Positions 18,610-27,201 of a DNA stretch of 64,000 nt are shown one piece after another. The first letter of the stretch is position 1. The number at the start of each line of letters is the position of its first letter. Both the position numbers and the translations under genes were made by a program. Source of the stretch: Mycolicibacterium neoaurum VKM Ac-1815D (GTDB taxonomy: Bacteria; Actinomycetota; Actinomycetes; Mycobacteriales; Mycobacteriaceae); the NCBI RefSeq assembly GCF_000317305.3, contig NC_023036.2, positions 682,001 through 746,000 of the forward strand, given 5' to 3'. The notes beneath the pieces were generated by a model. That model saw nothing but the letters and a program-made list of their open reading frames with translations. It searched no databases and was not told the origin of the DNA.

Positions 18610-19676
18610 TTCCGCTACAGCCGAGCGAGATCACGCCGGCCTGGATGTCCGGTGCACTGCGTTCGGTGAGCACCGAGCCAGTGGTCGACACTGCAACGGT
18701 GACCCCCGTCGGAACCGGCCAGACCGGGGCGACCTACCGTGTCGCGGTGACGTACACCCGAGGTGGCGATCAGCTGCCGTCGAGCTACGTCGTCAAGTTG
18801 CCGTCGCAGGATCCCGAAGTGCGGCAACGGGTTGCGCTGGGATACCGATCTGAGCATGCGTTCTACACGGAGGTTGCGGCGACCGTCGCGGTGCCGACAC
18901 CGCACTGCTATCACATCGACATTGCGAACGAGGGCGTCGACTTCGTGATGCTCATGGCCGATCTGGCACCGGCTGTTCAAGGTGACCAGATCCACGGTTG
19001 CTCCGCAACCGAGGCTGCGTTGGCAGTCGAGGCTCTTGCCGGCCTCCACGGTCCGCGTTGGTGTGATCCCGCGTGGCTGGACTTCGGGGGCACGACGATG
19101 CCGCGTGCGGATGCCGACATCGCCCGCGGAATGGGTGATCTGGCGCGGTTCGCCGCCGACACCACCACGGAGCGACTAGGGGCCCGGATATCGCCCGAGG
19201 ACCTCCTGACCATCGACCGGGCGGTCACGCTCGTGTCGGCGTGGCTTCGTCTTGAACCGAACCGCTTTGCTCTTCTCCATGGGGACTACCGTCTGGACAA
19301 CCTGTTGTTCGATCCAGGATGCACCCGGGTGACTGTGGTGGACTGGCAGACACTCGCGGTCGGGTTGCCGGCGCGTGACCTGGCGTACTTCATCGCGACG
19401 AGCTTTCCGGTGGCCGAGAGGGCCGGCTTCGAAGCGGATCTCGTCACGGCGTATCACCGCCGGCTGTGCAGCCACGGCGTCACCGGTTACGACGTAGGCG
19501 CGTGCTGGGATGACTACCGCATCGGCATGCTTCAGATCCCGCTGTTGACCATGCTTGGATTCGCCTTCTCCGCTGCCACCGAACGCGGCGACGACATGGT
19601 GCTGGCGATGCTGGCACGCGGGTGCGCAGCCATCAGAGACCTCGGCACGCTCGACCTCATCGAGCGCCGCTCATGA
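18606..19676 (+). CDS. Aminoglycoside-phosphotransferase-fold kinase (APH / ecdysteroid-kinase-like)
   Basis: 356 residues from ATG 18606, which overlaps the fadD stop (ATGA); the open frame starts earlier only as an overlap. The catalytic loop is LLHGDYRLDNLLFDP and the metal-binding loop VVDWQTLAVGLPARDLAYF. This subgroup is common in actinobacteria next to acyl-CoA metabolism genes and is related to insect ecdysteroid kinases. Phosphorylation of a hydroxylated lipid or steroid is a fair hypothesis; antibiotic resistance is less likely given the operon. Confidence 0.82.
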   Translation: MIPLQPSEITPAWMSGALRSVSTEPVVDTATVTPVGTGQTGATYRVAVTYTRGGDQLPSSYVVKLPSQDPEVRQRVALGYRSEHAFYTEVAATVAVPTPHCYHIDIANEGVDFVMLMADLAPAVQGDQIHGCSATEAALAVEALAGLHGPRWCDPAWLDFGGTTMPRADADIARGMGDLARFAADTTTERLGARISPEDLLTIDRAVTLVSAWLRLEPNRFALLHGDYRLDNLLFDPGCTRVTVVDWQTLAVGLPARDLAYFIATSFPVAERAGFEADLVTAYHRRLCSHGVTGYDVGACWDDYRIGMLQIPLLTMLGFAFSAATERGDDMVLAMLARGCAAIRDLGTLDLIERRS

Positions 19677-19741
19677 CCAACCGCGCGGTGTGCCCACGCG
19701 GTGTAAGCCGCAACTGACCATCGAGACACGCTGTACCCGTG

Positions 19742-20176
19742 TTACGCCCAGGACCCTTCTTGATGGCCTGTGTTCCACACTTCGGTGATCCTGCCATCGA
19801 CGACCCGGAAGATCTCCATGCTGCCGATGGCGCTCACCGTGCCGTCGTCGAGGACGATTGTGGCGTCGTACATGATCGCGGCGTGCTCACCGTCCACCCC
19901 GGCGACGATGGTTCGCACATCGAATCGAATGCTCTCGAACATCGCGTGGTGGTCTTTGATACGCGCGACCGCCTCATCGTGGGTCAGGACGGTCACCGAG
20001 CCCACACCGTGCCGAATGATTCTGTCGCCCAGAAGTTCATCGGCGAGATCGAGGTCGCACTGATTCCAAGCGATGAGGTTATACGCTTCGACCACCTCAC
20101 GCGCCGACCGCAACCGAGGCGCTATCGGCCGATTCGACTGCGGGTTTGAGGGCGACGAGGTCGGAATATCCCGCAT
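19742..20176 (-). CDS. SnoaL-like / NTF2-fold protein
   Basis: 144 residues. SAREVVEAYNLIAWNQCDLDLADELLGDRIIRHGVGSVTVLTHDEAVARI and the closing MEIFRVVDGRITEVWNTGHQEG are typical of SnoaL-like polyketide cyclases and ketosteroid-isomerase-fold proteins. The fold supports hydrolases, isomerases and non-enzymatic binders, so the role is open. It lies on the same strand as the emopamil-binding-like gene, 227 bases downstream of it; the gap holds no clear gene. Confidence 0.75.
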   Translation of the reverse strand: MRDIPTSSPSNPQSNRPIAPRLRSAREVVEAYNLIAWNQCDLDLADELLGDRIIRHGVGSVTVLTHDEAVARIKDHHAMFESIRFDVRTIVAGVDGEHAAIMYDATIVLDDGTVSAIGSMEIFRVVDGRITEVWNTGHQEGSWA

Positions 20177-20403
20177 CAGCGCAGCGGTTGATCGACGAGT
20201 CCGCAGAAGAATGTTCGCTGCGCATACGCGAACGGACCTGGCGCTCTGGAATCGAGCAGACTATGCACACGCCGGGTGGCCATCTGTCCAGACTAGGATC
20301 AGAGTCCGGGTGGGGCAAGGATCCTGCGAAAGTTGTTGTACCAGAATGGTGGCCGTAGGCAAGACCCCAGGGGTGGCGGCGCGGGTGACAGGTTCGATGC
20401 CGA

Positions 20404-21165
20404 TCAGAATCGGACGGTCAGATCCTGGCCGACGAGGCGACGCACGCCCCAGAAATAGGTCAACAACGGCATGGTGCACCACAGTACGTTGATCAACACG
20501 AACTTGACCCACATCTCAGCCGGCGACGACATGCTCTCCAAGTTGTTGGCGATCTCCACGCCGAAGTAGACGGCAGGAAGCGTCACCTCGACGATCATGC
20601 CGGCCATGATCAGTGAGAGCTGGTTACTGGTGAATCGACGGCCGTTCCGGAAGAACTGGAACAGCGCGTAGGCCTCGAAGATGCCGACGAACAAGGCGAT
20701 GTACTCCATGCAGACGATCAGCGGGTCGCCGGTGAGGTAACGTGCGTCGCCGCCCAGCAGGATCGGCGACCACATGTAGGTCCACAGTGCGCCGTTCTCG
20801 ATGCCCTCCACGATCTGGTCGAAGAACAACAACCATGGCAGCTCCCAGATGAACCGGGGAATCAGCGCGATGAACACCCAGACGATGATCATCGCCCCGA
20901 AGCGGTCGGCGCGAGTCCAGTCGCGGCGGTCGCCGACCCGAAGCCACGGCAACGCGAGAGCGGTCACAAAGCAGCAGACCACCAACACCACGAGCACGGT
21001 GGATGCTGTGGACTGCGGCACGCCGACGTGCATCTCCAGGTACCAGAAGATTGGTTGGATCGCGAAGAAGACTGCCAGCACGACGAACAGCGCTTTCTGA
21101 AGCGAGGAGAATCCGCGCCGTTGGCGGGTGTGCTCGCCACCATCGGGGGTGATGGTCTCGGTCAT
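20404..21165 (-). CDS. EXPERA / emopamil-binding-protein-like membrane protein (sterol isomerase-like)
   Basis: 253 residues with about six membrane segments. From memory the second half lines up with eukaryotic 3-beta-hydroxysteroid Delta8-Delta7 isomerase (EBP): GGDARYLTGDPLIVCMEYI (residues 138-156) matches EBP GDSRY...VCMET, and FVLINVLWCTMPLL (222-235) matches FVFMNALWLVLP, keeping the catalytic Asn (here N226) and Trp (W229). Glu154 matches the conserved membrane glutamate. E108 in FIWELPW may match EBP Glu80, but the catalytic His position appears to be Arg104. It is divergent from mceA across a palindrome. Isomerase, binding or transport-accessory roles are all possible. Confidence 0.65.
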   Translation of the reverse strand: MTETITPDGGEHTRQRRGFSSLQKALFVVLAVFFAIQPIFWYLEMHVGVPQSTASTVLVVLVVCCFVTALALPWLRVGDRRDWTRADRFGAMIIVWVFIALIPRFIWELPWLLFFDQIVEGIENGALWTYMWSPILLGGDARYLTGDPLIVCMEYIALFVGIFEAYALFQFFRNGRRFTSNQLSLIMAGMIVEVTLPAVYFGVEIANNLESMSSPAEMWVKFVLINVLWCTMPLLTYFWGVRRLVGQDLTVRF

Positions 21166-21268
21166 GAGCGCTTCCTCCGCATCGAGGTATTCATCGAACT
21201 CGTACTCGTCCGATCCGACGAGTGGGGGCCGTCATGAGGGACGTCGAGACGGACTCTAGTTTTATATC

Positions 21269-21289
21269 ACGCGTAATGTTATAACGTGT
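21269..21289. promoter_or_regulatory. Imperfect palindrome between the EBP-like gene and mceA
   Basis: Half-sites ACGCGTAAT and ATAACGTGT around a 3-base centre match as AC(G/A)CGT(A/T)AT-N3 and its complement. TATAAC at 21280-21285 (plus) and TATAAA on the minus strand (about 21262-21267) could be -10 boxes inside or beside it. A candidate site for a regulator of both the mce operon and the divergent gene. Confidence 0.5.
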
Positions 21290-21410
21290 TGTAGTTTTTT
21301 GGGACCGTCCCAGCGAAGTTCCGGTGTCGATCCAGTCGACTCCTGTTGCCTTCGTTCACGGCGGACCCGGATGCCGGCAGTGAACATTCCGACGTGGCGA
21401 AGGGCGCGCA

Positions 21411-22613
21411 GTGGCAGTGCATCTGACTCGTGGCACCAAGGTGCGAGTGGCTGCGGTCGTGCTGACGGCAACCTGCCTGGCTGCAGCGTGCGTCACCTAC
21501 CTCGGCTACCAAGGTGCGTTCGCCTCGACCGCGGCCGTCACGTTGACCGCACCGCGGGCAGGTCTGGTGATGGAACGTGATGCCAAGGTCAAGTTTCTCG
21601 GCGTCCAGATCGGGCGAGTAACCGATATTGAATACGAGGACGACGCTGCCCAACTAACCCTGGCCATCCGCACCGACGAGCTCGCCAAGGTCCCGTCGAA
21701 CGTCACCGCGCGCATCGCCAGCAGCACGATCTTCGGAGCGAAATCCGTCGAGCTGCTGCCTCCGGAGCGTCCTGTGGCGGATCACCTTGCCCGCGGCGCG
21801 CATCTGACGGCCGCCGATGTCAGCGTCGAGGTCAACACACTGTTCCAGACTCTGGTCGACACACTCGACAAGATCGACCCGGTTCGCCTGAACGCCACCG
21901 TGACTGCGCTTGCCGAAGGGTTACGCGGCAACGGGCATGATCTCGGTGCCGCACTGACATCTCTGTCCGAGTTCGTCGGCAGTGTCAGCCCACATCTGCC
22001 GACCCTGCAGACTGATCTCCAGAAGTTCAGTGGCACGGGTGACATCTACAACGCCGCTGCCGACGACCTGGTGTCCACACTGGGAAATGTGCCGACGGTG
22101 AGTGCCACCATTGTCGACGAAGCCGACCAACTCAGTTCGGTCTTGATGGCGACGACCGGGCTCTCCATCACCGGAGCGGACACCCTCGCACCCGCTGAGA
22201 ACGATGTCGTGGCCGCCGTCCAACGACTACGCGCCCCGCTGGGGGTGCTCAGTGATTATTCTCCGGAATATGGTTGTCTCATAGACGCATTGGCCATGGC
22301 CTACAAAAAGTTCGGGCCCAATATCGGCGGAGTGCAACCGGCGCTCTTCGTCAATGCCGGATTCATTCCCGGGACCGCGGTCTACACCTATCCCGAGAGT
22401 CTTCCGTTGGTCAACGCATCAGGTGGCCCCAATTGTCGAGGTCTTCCCAACCTGCCCACAAAGCAATCCGGCGGATCGTGGTATCGCCCCCCTTTCCTTG
22501 TGACCGACAACGCCTATGTGCCATACCAGCCGAACACCGAGCTCCAGTTCGACGCGCCGTCGACACTGCAGTTCCTCTTCAACGGCGCCTATGCCGAACG
22601 GGATGACTACTGA
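21411..22613 (+). CDS. mceA: MceA-type lipid-importer subunit
   Basis: 400 residues from GTG 21411 (GTG 21417 is possible). One N-terminal membrane segment (VRVAAVVLTATCLAAACVTYLGYQG) is followed by the MCE/MlaD domain, about residues 38-120 (VTLTAPRAGLVMERDAKVKFLGVQIGRVTDIEYEDD), and a long helical region ending in an MceA-type PEYGCLIDALAM and CRGLPNLP. MceA-F form a heterohexameric tube carrying lipids or sterols across the envelope. The usual yrbEA/yrbEB permease genes do not precede it. Confidence 0.9.
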   Translation: MAVHLTRGTKVRVAAVVLTATCLAAACVTYLGYQGAFASTAAVTLTAPRAGLVMERDAKVKFLGVQIGRVTDIEYEDDAAQLTLAIRTDELAKVPSNVTARIASSTIFGAKSVELLPPERPVADHLARGAHLTAADVSVEVNTLFQTLVDTLDKIDPVRLNATVTALAEGLRGNGHDLGAALTSLSEFVGSVSPHLPTLQTDLQKFSGTGDIYNAAADDLVSTLGNVPTVSATIVDEADQLSSVLMATTGLSITGADTLAPAENDVVAAVQRLRAPLGVLSDYSPEYGCLIDALAMAYKKFGPNIGGVQPALFVNAGFIPGTAVYTYPESLPLVNASGGPNCRGLPNLPTKQSGGSWYRPPFLVTDNAYVPYQPNTELQFDAPSTLQFLFNGAYAERDDY

Positions 22614-23644
22614 TGCGCTCCCGGAGGACCGGCCTGAAAGTTGCCATCTTCACTGCCGTCATGCTGCTCGTGCTGGCAGGCCTGGTCGTCACGTTCGGTC
22701 AGTTCCGCTTCGGATCGAACAACACCTTCCGTGCCGAGTTCGCGTCGGTGTCGCGTCTGAAAACCGGTCAGGACGTGCGCATCGCCGGAATTGCCGTCGG
22801 CTCTGTCAAAAACATCGCCATCGAGGGCGATCACGCCATCGTCACATTCACCGTCGACAAACGTCAGCAGCTCTACACCTCTACCCGGGCCGCCATCCGC
22901 TATCTCAACCTCACCGGCGACCGGTACCTGGAGATCCTCGCCGGACCCGGCGATCTCGTGAAATTGCCTGCTGGAGCCACGATTCCACGCTCGAACACTG
23001 TGCCTGCGCTCGATCTGGACGCTCTTCTCGGCGGCCTTCGACCTGTTCTCAAAGGTCTCGATGCAGCCAAACTGAACACCGTCAGCAATGCCATCATCGA
23101 GCTGTTACAGGGCAAAGGGGGCACGCTGTCCACGGTGCTCGCCACCACCGCCGATTTTACCCGGACGATCGCCAGCCGTGATCAGTTGATCGACCAGACG
23201 ATCGACAATCTGACCACGGTGCTGGCCGCCGCCGATCACCGAAGTACCGAACTCAACACCAGCATCGATCAGCTCCAACAACTGGTCACCACACTGAGCA
23301 AAGGGCGTGACCCCATCGTCGACGCCGTCGAACCGTTGGCGGCGGCGCAACGAGATCTCACCGATGTCCTCAGCACGGCGCGACGTCCGTTGCAGGGCGT
23401 GCTCGAGAACGCCGGCCCGTTGGCCACCGCGCTGGACGACCGGAAACAGGAGGTCAACGCGACGATAGAACCGCTCGCCGAAGACTATCTGCGGTTGAGC
23501 GCGCTCGGTGCCTACGGATCGTTCTTCAACATCTACTTCTGCTCGGTCAAGATCAAGATCAACGGCCCCGCCGGTAGCGACATCCTCTTGCCTGCGGTCA
23601 AACCGCCATCGTCGAACAATGGGAGATGCGACTTTGTCAAGTAG
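22613..23644 (+). CDS. mceB: MceB-type subunit
   Basis: 343 residues. ATG shares one base with the mceA stop (TGATG). N-terminal membrane helix LKVAIFTAVMLLVLAGLVVTF, MCE domain at about 38-115 (FRAEFASVSRLKTGQDVRIAGIAVGSVKNIAIEGDHAIVTF; IRYLNLTGDRYLEIL), then a long alpha-helical segment that would build the hydrophobic channel. It ends in the short cysteine-containing tail NNGRCDFVK usual for MceB. Part of the hexameric Mce assembly. Confidence 0.9.
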   Translation: MRSRRTGLKVAIFTAVMLLVLAGLVVTFGQFRFGSNNTFRAEFASVSRLKTGQDVRIAGIAVGSVKNIAIEGDHAIVTFTVDKRQQLYTSTRAAIRYLNLTGDRYLEILAGPGDLVKLPAGATIPRSNTVPALDLDALLGGLRPVLKGLDAAKLNTVSNAIIELLQGKGGTLSTVLATTADFTRTIASRDQLIDQTIDNLTTVLAAADHRSTELNTSIDQLQQLVTTLSKGRDPIVDAVEPLAAAQRDLTDVLSTARRPLQGVLENAGPLATALDDRKQEVNATIEPLAEDYLRLSALGAYGSFFNIYFCSVKIKINGPAGSDILLPAVKPPSSNNGRCDFVK

Positions 23645-24701
23645 CCCCACACGGCGAGATCCGCTGCGCACAGGTGTTTTCGGCATCTTTGTCGTCACCT
23701 GCCTGGTACTGGTGTCCTTCAGCTATCCGAAATTGCCGATCTGGCCACAGGGCCTGCACTATGACGCGTACTTCGCCCACGCCGGTGGCATCGTCGTCGG
23801 AAACCCGGTCCAGATCTACGGTTACACCGTCGGTCAGGTCGACTCCGTCGAGCTCGACCTCACCCACCGAGCTGCCAAGGTGGGTTTCACCATCGACCGT
23901 GATATCCGGATAGGCGACCAATCTTTGGTTGCGATAAAGACCGATACCGTCCTCGGCCAGCGCTCGGTAGAGGTCACCCCACTCGGAGTCGGTTCTGTCA
24001 CCGCGATACCCCTGGCCCGTACCACCACGCCGTACACGCTCAACAATGCGTTGCAGGACCTCGGGCACAATGTGGGCGAACTCGACCAACCCCGCTTCGT
24101 CGAGACGCTGGACGTCCTGACGACCGCCATGCGCGATGCCACCCCACACGTACGGGCTGCGCTGGACGGCATCACGGCGCTCTCGCGCAGCGTGAACAAC
24201 CGCGACGAGAAGGTGCAACGGCTTCTCCAGCATGCGAAGTCGCTGTCGGATGTGGTCGCCGCGCGGTCCGGGCAGATCAACCAGCTGGTCACCGACGGTA
24301 ACCTGCTGTTCGGCGCCCTGGCGGAACGGCGTTACGCCATCGACCAGCTGATCACCGGCATCAGAGATCTCGCTACCCAGCTCAAAGGGTTCGTCGACGA
24401 CAACAAAGAGCAACTCGGTCCGACGCTGACCAAGTTGAATCTCGTTCTCGACAACCTCAACGAACGGCGCGAGCACATCTCGGCCGCCCTGACGCGACTA
24501 CCTGCCTACTCGACCGCACTGGGTGAAGTGGTCGGGTCCGGACCGGGCTTTCAGGCCAACGTCTTCGGTGTCCCCCCACCATCGATCGGAGGGATCCTGC
24601 TGGACTCCTACTTCCAGCCCGGCAAGTTGCCCGACAGCCTGGCCGATTTTCTTCGCGGGTTCATCACCGACCGTGCGGTTGTGAGGCCGAAATCGCCATG
24701 A
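23619..24701 (+). CDS. mceC: MceC-type subunit
   Basis: 360 residues from ATG 23619; TTG 23634, seven bases after GGGAGA, is an equally good start. Either way the start lies inside the 3' end of mceB. RDPLRTGVFGIFVVTCLVLVSFSY is the membrane anchor and YDAYFAHAGGIVVGNPVQIYGYTVGQVDSVELD the MCE domain. The C-terminus (SYFQPGKLPDSLADFLRGFI) is very close to my memory of Mce4C, the cholesterol-importer subunit, so the operon belongs near the Mce4 branch. Confidence 0.9.
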   Translation: MGDATLSSSPTRRDPLRTGVFGIFVVTCLVLVSFSYPKLPIWPQGLHYDAYFAHAGGIVVGNPVQIYGYTVGQVDSVELDLTHRAAKVGFTIDRDIRIGDQSLVAIKTDTVLGQRSVEVTPLGVGSVTAIPLARTTTPYTLNNALQDLGHNVGELDQPRFVETLDVLTTAMRDATPHVRAALDGITALSRSVNNRDEKVQRLLQHAKSLSDVVAARSGQINQLVTDGNLLFGALAERRYAIDQLITGIRDLATQLKGFVDDNKEQLGPTLTKLNLVLDNLNERREHISAALTRLPAYSTALGEVVGSGPGFQANVFGVPPPSIGGILLDSYFQPGKLPDSLADFLRGFITDRAVVRPKSP

Positions 24702-26023
24702 CGCGACTCAATGCTCTTCTGCGCCGCCGGACTCCCCGGCTAGCCTTGGTCGTTGCACTGCTGGTGGCGCTGACCGGGGGTGTCATCGTGGGGAGGCCCA
24801 GTCCGGCCCCGCTGACCGTCACCGGACATTTCGCCTCAGCCGTCGGGCTTTACCCTGGTGACGACGTCGAAATCCTCGGCGTACCAGTCGGTACGGTCGC
24901 CAGTATCAGCCCGGGCGTGGATCACACTGCGGTGACTTTCACCGTCAATCCCGGAGTCACCGTCCCGGCTGATGCCTCCGCCGTCATCGTGGCGCCCAAT
25001 CTGCTTTCGGCTCGCGTCATCGAGATCGGCCCGCTGTACACCGACGGGCCCACGCTGGCCGACCATTCCACGATCCCGATCGAACGTACCGCGGTCCCGG
25101 TGGAGTGGGACGACGTCAAAGACGAACTCACGCAGCTTGCGTCCCAACTGGGGCCGCACAACGGTGCAGTACAAGGACCGCTCAGCGCCGCGATCGATCA
25201 GGCAGCCGACACGTTTGACGGCAAGGGCCGATCCTTCCGTGACGCCATCCGCGAACTGTCGCAGACCGCAGGGCGTCTGGGAGACTCCCGATTCGATCTG
25301 GTGGGCACGGTGAAGAATCTGCGCACCCTTGTCGATGCGCTTGCAGGCAGCAACGAGCAGATCGTCCAGTTCACCGGCCACGTCGCATCGCTGTCGCAGG
25401 TGTTTGCCGACAGCACCGATGATCTCGCGAGTTCACTCGACGTCCTCAACACCGCACTGGCCAGTGTCAAGAACTTTCTCCAGGAGAACAATTCGGTCAT
25501 CAGCGGACAGGTGCGCAAGCTCACCGATTTCACATCGTTGCTCACCGAGCACAGCGAAGACATCGAGCAGGTGTTGCATGTGGCGCCCAACGGTCTTGCC
25601 AACTTCTACAACATCTACAACCCGGCACAAGGGTCCATCGGGGCCATCTTGTCACTGCCCAATCTTGCCAATCCCGTGCAGTTTCTGTGCGCAGGCGTGT
25701 TCGACGCCGGCGGTACTCCCGACTACTTCAAACGCACTGAGCTGTGCAGGCAGCGAATGGCACCCGTGCTCAAGAGGATCATGATGAACTTTCCGCCGGT
25801 GCTGTTCCATCCGATCAACTCCATCACCGCCTACAAAGGTCAGTTCGTCTACGACACACCGGCTACCGAGGCGAAGGCGCAAACGCCAACATCACAACTG
25901 CAGTGGCAGCCGTTACCCGGTTCGACCTTGCCCGGGCCGTCGACACCTGATCTGACCAGCTTGATCCTGCCTCCTGTTAACCCCGGGGAGCCGACCTCAC
26001 CGACAACGGAGCCGGGACGATGA
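24698..26023 (+). CDS. mceD: MceD-type subunit
   Basis: 441 residues, ATGA overlap with mceC. Anchor LALVVALLVALTGGVIVG, MCE domain VTGHFASAVGLYPGDDVEILGVPVGTVASISPGVDHTAVTF, long helical stretch to about residue 300, then a proline-rich tail (PVNPGEPTSPTTEPGR). Mce tails of this kind extend beyond the hexamer. It occupies the fourth place of the operon as expected. Confidence 0.9.
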   Translation: MTRLNALLRRRTPRLALVVALLVALTGGVIVGRPSPAPLTVTGHFASAVGLYPGDDVEILGVPVGTVASISPGVDHTAVTFTVNPGVTVPADASAVIVAPNLLSARVIEIGPLYTDGPTLADHSTIPIERTAVPVEWDDVKDELTQLASQLGPHNGAVQGPLSAAIDQAADTFDGKGRSFRDAIRELSQTAGRLGDSRFDLVGTVKNLRTLVDALAGSNEQIVQFTGHVASLSQVFADSTDDLASSLDVLNTALASVKNFLQENNSVISGQVRKLTDFTSLLTEHSEDIEQVLHVAPNGLANFYNIYNPAQGSIGAILSLPNLANPVQFLCAGVFDAGGTPDYFKRTELCRQRMAPVLKRIMMNFPPVLFHPINSITAYKGQFVYDTPATEAKAQTPTSQLQWQPLPGSTLPGPSTPDLTSLILPPVNPGEPTSPTTEPGR

Positions 26024-27201
26024 AGTATCCGGTCACCTTCCGATCTGTGCGACTGCTGGCGGCGCTCGGATCTACACTCGTCGTTGTCAGTGGATGCCAG
26101 TTCGGTGGACTGAATTCACTCGCCATGCCGGGTACCGAAGGCCACGGGACGGGATCTTTCACGATCACCGTCGAGTTGCCCGATGTGTCCACTCTCCCGC
26201 AGAACTCACCGGTTTTGGTCGAGGATGTCGCCGTCGGCAGTGTTTCAGGACAACAGGTCATGCAGCGTCCGGACGGAACTTTCTACGCCGCGTTGCAACT
26301 GTCCTTGAGCGCGGCAGTCGAGCTGCCGGCGAACTCCACCGTCACACTGGGGCAGACATCGTTGTTGGGCTCTCAGCATGTCGAACTGGCTGCGCCCACC
26401 ACCGAGCCTGGTGAGGACGTTCTGCGTGACGGCACGAGTATCCCGATGGAGCGCGCCGCACGCTACCCGAGTACGGAAGAAGTGCTGTCGACGCTCGGCG
26501 TCGTTGTTAACAAGGGCAATCTCGGTGCCTTACAGGACATCACCGACGAACTCGACAAGGCTGTCAACGGGTATAGCGGCGACTTTGCGAACCTGCTACC
26601 ACAACTGGCCGACTTCACCGCGGCGGTGAACCGACAGGCCGGCGACATCGTGACAGCAATGGAATCGGTCAACAGGGTGGCCGGGAAATTCGCCGCCGAT
26701 GACACGACGATCAGCTCGGCGCTGGCCGCATTACCGGAGGCCACGCGGACCCTGAACGACAACGCAACACGGATCGTCGACACCTTCTCCGCACTGGGCA
26801 GATTCAGTGATATCGCAGCCCGTATCCTTGCCAAGACCAAGACTGATCTCACCATCGATGTGACCAACGCCTACGCCGTGGTGAAGCCCCTCGCTGATCA
26901 CGCCCAGGAACTCATCGATGCTCTACCGATCATGGCCACCTATCCGTTCCCGCAGACCGGCATCAAACAAGCGGTGCGCGGTGATTACCTGAATGCCATC
27001 GCCACACTGGACCTCACGCAACGACGATTCGGCGAAAACGTCTTCACGACATCGCCATTGGATCCCAATATGAAGCACCTCAGCGAGATCCTGACCACGC
27101 CGGACTTCCTCATCGGTGAACAGGCCAATCTGTCCGGTCAGGCTGCCGACCCCTTCGCCGTGCCGGCGCCGGCGTCCGACCCGAGCACCGGGCAGCGCTG
27201 A
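26020..27201 (+). CDS. mceE: MceE-type lipoprotein subunit
   Basis: 393 residues, ATGA overlap with mceD. The signal peptide ends with a lipobox VVSGC (Cys26), so unlike its siblings this subunit is lipid-anchored, as with LprN-type MceE proteins. The MCE domain follows (FTITVELPDVSTLPQNSPVLVEDVAVGSVSGQQ), then ALxDITDELDKAVNG and helical repeats. All features are normal for the family. Confidence 0.92.
   Translation: MKYPVTFRSVRLLAALGSTLVVVSGCQFGGLNSLAMPGTEGHGTGSFTITVELPDVSTLPQNSPVLVEDVAVGSVSGQQVMQRPDGTFYAALQLSLSAAVELPANSTVTLGQTSLLGSQHVELAAPTTEPGEDVLRDGTSIPMERAARYPSTEEVLSTLGVVVNKGNLGALQDITDELDKAVNGYSGDFANLLPQLADFTAAVNRQAGDIVTAMESVNRVAGKFAADDTTISSALAALPEATRTLNDNATRIVDTFSALGRFSDIAARILAKTKTDLTIDVTNAYAVVKPLADHAQELIDALPIMATYPFPQTGIKQAVRGDYLNAIATLDLTQRRFGENVFTTSPLDPNMKHLSEILTTPDFLIGEQANLSGQAADPFAVPAPASDPSTGQR

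Noticed and set aside
20177..20403. Possible small gene between the SnoaL-like and EBP-like genes (open frames such as 20261-20512)
   Set aside because: The frames overlap the EBP-like gene, carry no recognisable motif and lack a ribosome-binding site.
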